Part shown: one piece after another, positions 5,332 to 8,510 of the stretch
Layout: every line of letters starts with the position of its first letter
Numbering within the stretch: position 1 is the stretch's first letter
NCBI GenBank assembly: GCA_018896985.1
Contig: JAHILQ010000152.1
Coordinates: 1-8,510 of the forward strand
Direction of reading: 5' to 3'
DNA: 8,510 nucleotides
Source of the DNA: Nitrospinota bacterium
GTDB lineage: Bacteria > Nitrospirota > Thermodesulfovibrionia > Thermodesulfovibrionales > UBA1546
Notes under the pieces: model-generated
Databases searched by the model: none
The model's input: only the letters and a program-made list of their open reading frames with translations
Told to the model about the DNA's origin: nothing
Translations under genes and position numbers: made by a program

Positions 5332-6287
5332 CTTCTCAGGAGAAAGAGAAACCTTCCCTTCAATTTCTCAACATCAGGGCTTATGCTCGGACTTTGCTGG
5401 ACATTAAGTTGCTTTGCCTCATCTTCTACCAGAGGTTTTATATATTCATAGATTTCTGCAATATTTTTCTTGCCGTCTTTGATTGCCTTGAGGAAATAAT
5501 ATGTAAAAACCCCGTGTCCCTTTTCAGGCGATGATGTGCTAATCTGCGTGCCCTGTGTTGCTGAAAGAACTGCCATGTTTGATGAAAGGACAGACACATC
5601 TGCCATCATCACAAGAGGTCTTGCACCCTTTGCAAGAACGCTCCTCCCGCCTGCTCCTGAAAAACATGCATCAAGCACAACTGTTACTTCTGCTACTTGT
5701 AGTTTGCCAAGCTTATCATAAAGCCTCTTTAATGGATAACCTGTAACCTCAAGATAATTGGGGTCTCCGTCATAAGGAACAAGATATGCCTCTCCTGTTG
5801 AAGGGTCAGGAGCGCCGTGACCAGAGTAATAGATAAATACCCTGCTCTCTTTCTTTACCCTGTTTGGAAGCCATGTCTCTATGGTCTTGGTTATCCCTGA
5901 AAATGTCGCCTTTCCGTCGGTAAGTAACTCAATGTTCCTCTCCTGAAAACCCAGTGCCTTGAGATAATCTTTCACAATATCTGCATCACTCTTTGAATAA
6001 TCTGATTTTGGAAGCCCCTGATAGTTTTCTATGCCTATTATCACTGTAATATCATTCTGCCTCGGAATTGCCTTAAAATCAGGGATGGTGTGAATGTCTA
6101 TGATTGCGGCAAAGTGCAAAGGGGTCTGCCCAAAGGTGTCGCCCTCATTCACACTATCGCCACCGGCCAGGAGCCTCTCTGCCTCTTTTATGTCGCCTTT
6201 CCCAGCAGCATTCATGAGGGGTGTTGTTGCGCAGCCTGTAATCGCAATAAACAAGACAGATAAAATACATGCGTATAATCTTTTCAT
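5328..6287 (-). CDS. Ankyrin-caspase-like (peptidase C14) lipoprotein
   Basis: The 319-residue protein has an N-terminal lipoprotein signal peptide (KR then a hydrophobic stretch, lipobox I16-T17-G18-C19), so it is predicted to be lipid-anchored outside the cytoplasm. Residues about 22-61 form one ankyrin repeat and the start of a second (TPLHFAA), which stops abruptly. The caspase-like domain (about 78-300) has its His in YYSGHGAP (His157) and its Cys in DACFSGAGG (Cys208), so the catalytic dyad is intact. Over the 78 residues from VFIYY to PLVM, 58 are identical by hand count to the partial protein at 7736-8510, so the two are paralogues. The start has a strong AGGAGG site 7 nt upstream. 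The gene lies 45 bp after the toxin gene and overlaps nnr by ATGA. Substrate and physiological role are unknown; proteolysis is inferred from the fold. Confidence 0.9.
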   Translation of the reverse strand: MKRLYACILSVLFIAITGCATTPLMNAAGKGDIKEAERLLAGGDSVNEGDTFGQTPLHFAAIIDIHTIPDFKAIPRQNDITVIIGIENYQGLPKSDYSKSDADIVKDYLKALGFQERNIELLTDGKATFSGITKTIETWLPNRVKKESRVFIYYSGHGAPDPSTGEAYLVPYDGDPNYLEVTGYPLKRLYDKLGKLQVAEVTVVLDACFSGAGGRSVLAKGARPLVMMADVSVLSSNMAVLSATQGTQISTSSPEKGHGVFTYYFLKAIKDGKKNIAEIYEYIKPLVEDEAKQLNVQQSPSISPDVEKLKGRFLFLLRR

Positions 6288-6294
6288 TTCAATA

Positions 6295-6300
6295 CCTCCT
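6295..6300 (-). promoter_or_regulatory. Shine-Dalgarno site for the ankyrin-caspase gene
   Basis: A perfect AGGAGG lies 7 nt before the ATG at 6287, which fixes that start and suggests efficient independent translation. Confidence 0.85.
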
Positions 6301-6308
6301 CACATAAT

Positions 6309-6329
6309 ATGAAATATGAAATGTGAAAA
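6309..6329. repeat. Short heptamer run between toxin and ankyrin-caspase genes
   Basis: On the + strand ATGAAAT, ATGAAAT and GTGAAAA follow one another (the third unit has two changes). It is short and AT-rich, so chance is possible. It sits in the 45-bp gap, like the heptamer run between nadK and udg. Confidence 0.45.
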
Positions 6330-6332
6330 AAG

Positions 6333-6617
6333 TTAATACACTTCATCATGTGTCCCTATTTCTATCAAAAAGATATCGTCTTCTTTTTGTTTCTCACTTT
6401 TTACAAAATCAAAAATAATACGCAGGTCATACCCTGCGCTGCATGCCCATGAACCCGCTAATTTTCCTTTTAATTTATGAGTTTGCAATTGTGGAGCAAA
6501 GGGATTGTGAATTAAAAGCTTCAAAGTATCTTCTATGTCCTTCTGTAAATGTGGCTGGTTTCGTAATGCTCTTTTAAACGCCCGTTCAAATGTATTGCTC
6601 CATTTAAGCGTTCTCAT
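6333..6617 (-). CDS. Type II toxin, RelE/StbE (plasmid-stabilisation) family
   Basis: The 94-residue basic protein resembles RelE/ParE-fold mRNA interferase toxins of the RelE/StbE subgroup. Family-like blocks are the N-terminal FERAFKRALRNQP helix, the NPFAPQLQTHKLKGKLAGSWAC segment, YDLRIIFDF and the C-terminal IEIGTHDEVY. RelE-fold toxins of this kind usually cut mRNA at the ribosome; that activity is inferred here. Its ATG overlaps the antitoxin stop (ATGA, 6614-6617), the common antitoxin-first coupled arrangement. It has full family length with no visible damage. Confidence 0.9.
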   Translation of the reverse strand: MRTLKWSNTFERAFKRALRNQPHLQKDIEDTLKLLIHNPFAPQLQTHKLKGKLAGSWACSAGYDLRIIFDFVKSEKQKEDDIFLIEIGTHDEVY

Positions 6618-6826
6618 TCCGAAATCTGTCGCATGAGGTCATCTACTGTTCCTTTTCTGACCTTACCTCTCGCGTATTCCTTTTTTGCTTTACTAATACT
6701 CTGTGCAAGCTTGTTTCTCCGTTCTTCTATTAATCGGTTTTTGACTATCTCAATGAGTGATTCTTTTTGCTCTTCCGGTAAAGATTCAATAATCTCAAGC
6801 GCTTTATTAAAAGTAACGCTTCCCAT
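6614..6826 (-). CDS. Antitoxin partner of the RelE/StbE-type toxin
   Basis: This is a small, highly charged 70-residue protein. Its helical N-terminus (FNKALEIIESLPEEQKESLIEIV) and its C-terminal half with RRNKLAQSISKAKKEYARGKVRKGTVDDLM match the small antitoxins that precede this toxin type. A longer reading from GTG at 6835 (adding MRF) is unlikely, because that GTG overlaps the AGGAGG site; the ATG at 6826 lies 8 nt after it. The antitoxin is expected to bind and neutralise the toxin and perhaps repress the module, but no classical DNA-binding motif is evident by eye. Confidence 0.87.
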   Translation of the reverse strand: MGSVTFNKALEIIESLPEEQKESLIEIVKNRLIEERRNKLAQSISKAKKEYARGKVRKGTVDDLMRQISE

Positions 6827-6834
6827 AAATCTCA

Positions 6835-6840
6835 CCTCCT
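6835..6840 (-). promoter_or_regulatory. Shine-Dalgarno site that fixes the antitoxin start
   Basis: A perfect AGGAGG is followed by an 8-nt spacer and then ATG at 6826. It overlaps the upstream GTG codon, ruling that codon out as the start. Confidence 0.85.
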
Positions 6841-6867
6841 GATATTGATTTCTTTTCAGTTACATAC

Positions 6868-6873
6868 ATTATA
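6868..6873 (-). promoter_or_regulatory. Probable -10 box of the toxin-antitoxin promoter
   Basis: TATAAT lies on the minus strand 41 nt before the antitoxin ATG, preceded by TGG (6878-6876) as in an extended -10. No good -35 hexamer is seen at the right distance. The 87-bp gap (6836-6922) holds nothing else recognisable. The promoter could also feed the ankyrin-caspase gene and nnr, since no terminator is seen between them. Confidence 0.5.
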
Positions 6874-6922
6874 TACCAGAAAACACTGCGTATTGGAAGT
6901 GAAAATTACCCAAATTCAAGAC

Positions 6923-7735
6923 TTATCTCTCAATTCTGTAAACAGCTGCTGCCTCGGCCCAATCAGCAGGCTCAAGTTGATTAAGCCTTTTTACAAGGTC
7001 GCTTATCATTCCGGTTGACTTTGAATCATAGACCTTAAACATTCCTTCCTGAAACCCCAATGGTATTATATCTTCTTTCTTATTTGTCGCTATGAGTTTA
7101 AGCCTTTCCTCTGCAAAAGGTTTTTTATAGTCAGGAAGAAATCTTGCCTGAAGTTTTATTTTGCTTCCAGAGGGAGGGAATTCATAAGCCTTGCCTGATT
7201 TAGTAAAATTATCCTGATTCAGGGAATTCGGAAGAAGGAGTGTAACAGAGCCGTCAGCGGCAACGGAGAAGATATATACATAAGAATCTTTATCCACCTG
7301 ATAGAATATCTTTACATCCTCTCCTTCTTTTAAAACTGCCTTTGAAAGCGAGAGTTTTACAGATATGCCTTCACCTTTTTCAGGATAAACAGGCTCAACA
7401 AGGGCTTTGAGTTTAATTCTGTAAAGGTTTCTGTCTTTTTCGTCCCATCCTTCTTTTATAATCTCTGTCTTTTTAATCTTTCCTCTCACAGAGGCGTATA
7501 TCAAATCTTCTGCAAGCTGGCTGTTTGAGACGAGCGTGTGAGACCTTATGAAAACGCCGACTGCCTTTTCTATTGCTTTATTTTGAGCATCTATCTTTGC
7601 CCTTTCCTTTACCTCTTTTTGTGTCTCTATCTCTCCCACCACTGCCATACCTTCCGATTCAACCCAGACAGGCTTTTCAGAGGCAAAGGAGATTACAGGA
7701 AGCAAAAGTAAAATAGCTGCAAATAATCTTGTCAT
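6923..7735 (-). CDS. Secreted DUF4384 protein with FlgT-N-like N-terminal domain
   Basis: The 270-residue protein begins with a Sec signal peptide (MTRLFAAILLLLPVISFA, likely cleaved before SEKP), so it should be periplasmic. Residues about 22-115 (WVESEGMAVVG, then a helix rich in A/K/E with DAQNKAIEKAVG, then LYRIKLKALVEP) resemble the FlgT N-terminal / LPP20-like fold. Residues about 120-215 match DUF4384: KEGEDVKIFYQVDKDSYVYIFSVAADGSVTLLLPN is the typical pattern of a beta-rich domain. DUF4384 is often found fused or adjacent to caspase-like domains. Here its ATG directly abuts the stop of the upstream caspase gene (TAG-ATG), with a GAGGG ribosome-binding site in that gene. This implies co-translation and a shared function; the molecular role is unknown. 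Confidence 0.83.
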   Translation of the reverse strand: MTRLFAAILLLLPVISFASEKPVWVESEGMAVVGEIETQKEVKERAKIDAQNKAIEKAVGVFIRSHTLVSNSQLAEDLIYASVRGKIKKTEIIKEGWDEKDRNLYRIKLKALVEPVYPEKGEGISVKLSLSKAVLKEGEDVKIFYQVDKDSYVYIFSVAADGSVTLLLPNSLNQDNFTKSGKAYEFPPSGSKIKLQARFLPDYKKPFAEERLKLIATNKKEDIIPLGFQEGMFKVYDSKSTGMISDLVKRLNQLEPADWAEAAAVYRIER

Positions 7736-8510
7736 CTAATCCCTCAAAAACACCTTCTTTTTTTCAGGCGCAATCAACTGCGGAGATTGTTCGTTGTTAT
7801 AGACTTTTCTGGCTATCTTTTCCACCTGTGGTTTCATGTAATTGAAAAGTTCTCCAAGCTCTATTATGCCGTCTTTTATTCCTTTCAACATAAAGTAAGT
7901 AAACAGTCCATGCCCTTTCTCTTCATATGTTGAACTTATCTGGTCTCCTGATGAAGCGGACATGACTATCATATTTTTTGAAAGCTTTATATCCTGTTCA
8001 AGGTTCATTACGAGCGGCCTTGCTCCTTTTGCTATGACAGACTTACCTCCTGCTCCTGAAAAGCACGAATCCAGTGCAACAATTATTTCTTTTGCCTGAA
8101 GTTTGTTAAGTGATTCATAGAGCCTTTTTAATGGATAGCCTGTTTGCTCAATGAATGAAGGGTCTCCGTCGTACGGCACCAAGAAGGCGTCCCCTGTTTT
8201 TGTGTTCGGCGCACCGTGACCTGAATAATAGATAAATACAGAGCCATCCTTTTCTACATTATTGAAAAGCCATTTTTCAAAGTACTTCTCGAAATCGCTT
8301 TTTGCTGCGTGCTCATTTAAGAGCGTTACAACATTCTCCTCTGGATATCCCATTACCTTTGTGAGATATTCTGTCATTGTCTTTGCATCAGCTACCGCAT
8401 AATCAGCCTTTGGAAGTTTCTGGCGGTAATTCTCTATGCCGATAACAATGGCATAGGCATTCTTGTTAGGCTTTGCTTTTATCGCCGGAAGTTCGTCAAC
8501 ATCGGATTTG
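7736..8510 (-). CDS. Caspase-like (peptidase C14) protein, N-terminus outside window
   Basis: The frame is open to the right edge, giving 257 visible residues. An internal ATG at 8377 is not the true start, because conserved caspase-domain sequence (AYAIVIGIENYRQKLPKADY) lies upstream of it. The catalytic dyad is intact: His in YYSGHGAP (codon 8218-8216) and Cys in DSCFSGAGG (codon 8065-8063). VPYDGDP and GHGLFTYFMLKGIKDG are also shared with the lipoprotein paralogue at 5328-6287. The linker before the domain (DVDELPAIKAKPNKN) corresponds to DIHTIPDFKAIPRQN in that paralogue, so the homology extends beyond the catalytic core. The visible part does not show whether it has a signal peptide or extra domains. 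It is directly followed by the DUF4384 gene. Confidence 0.9.
   Translation of the reverse strand, partial: KSDVDELPAIKAKPNKNAYAIVIGIENYRQKLPKADYAVADAKTMTEYLTKVMGYPEENVVTLLNEHAAKSDFEKYFEKWLFNNVEKDGSVFIYYSGHGAPNTKTGDAFLVPYDGDPSFIEQTGYPLKRLYESLNKLQAKEIIVALDSCFSGAGGKSVIAKGARPLVMNLEQDIKLSKNMIVMSASSGDQISSTYEEKGHGLFTYFMLKGIKDGIIELGELFNYMKPQVEKIARKVYNNEQSPQLIAPEKKKVFLRD

Noticed and set aside
6833..6835. GTG start giving a 73-residue antitoxin
   Set aside because: The codon overlaps the AGGAGG site; the ATG at 6826 has proper spacing.
8375..8377. ATG as the true start of the right-edge caspase gene
   Set aside because: The frame continues upstream with conserved caspase-domain sequence (IVIGIENY) to the window edge.
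5328..8510. Gasdermin- or CBASS-type antiviral caspase locus
   Set aside because: No gasdermin, nucleotide cyclase or NTPase sensor is visible, and the lipoprotein and signal peptides place the products outside the cytoplasm.

Overview
The window looks like chromosomal DNA from a free-living diderm (Gram-negative-type) bacterium of moderate GC content. Every supported gene is on the minus strand, so transcription runs from high to low coordinates. Three things fit a diderm such as Nitrospirota (Thermodesulfovibrio-like) or Desulfobacterota: the housekeeping set, a lipoprotein signal peptide with a FlgT-N-like/DUF4384 periplasmic protein, and many short palindromic and heptamer repeats. This placement is an impression from gene style and repeats and is not proven.

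Upstream block (8510 to 5328). First comes the C-terminal 257 residues of a caspase-like (peptidase C14) protein whose start lies outside the window. A secreted DUF4384 protein follows with no gap. A promoter-like -10 box then precedes a two-gene type II toxin-antitoxin module (antitoxin, then a RelE/StbE-family toxin). Last is a second caspase-like protein, a predicted lipoprotein with a short ankyrin segment. The two caspase-like domains are close paralogues with intact His/Cys dyads. With the DUF4384 protein they form a candidate envelope-located proteolytic system of unknown role.

Housekeeping block (5331 to 1). The ankyrin-caspase gene overlaps nnr (NAD(P)HX epimerase/dehydratase) by ATGA. 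After a 199-bp gap holding a palindromic element come pgeF, tsaE and nadK, which overlap one another. A family 4/5-type uracil-DNA glycosylase and a left-truncated ubiX follow. nnr and nadK both serve NAD(P) metabolism, pgeF cell-wall precursor quality control, tsaE the tRNA t6A modification, and ubiX prenyl-FMN synthesis for UbiD-type decarboxylases.

The most unusual property is repeat invasion. Five repeat tracts lie in frame inside four conserved genes (ubiX, udg, pgeF, and nnr twice), each adding low-complexity peptide at a likely surface loop or linker. At least two share one architecture: heptamer repeats, a GC-rich palindromic core, then heptamer repeats. Related heptamer runs and two long palindromic elements sit in intergenic gaps.

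Gaps: no stretch over 300 bases lacks a gene. The two largest gaps (547-704 and 3450-3648) are mostly palindromic repeat. No rRNA, tRNA, CRISPR array, transposase or riboswitch was recognised.
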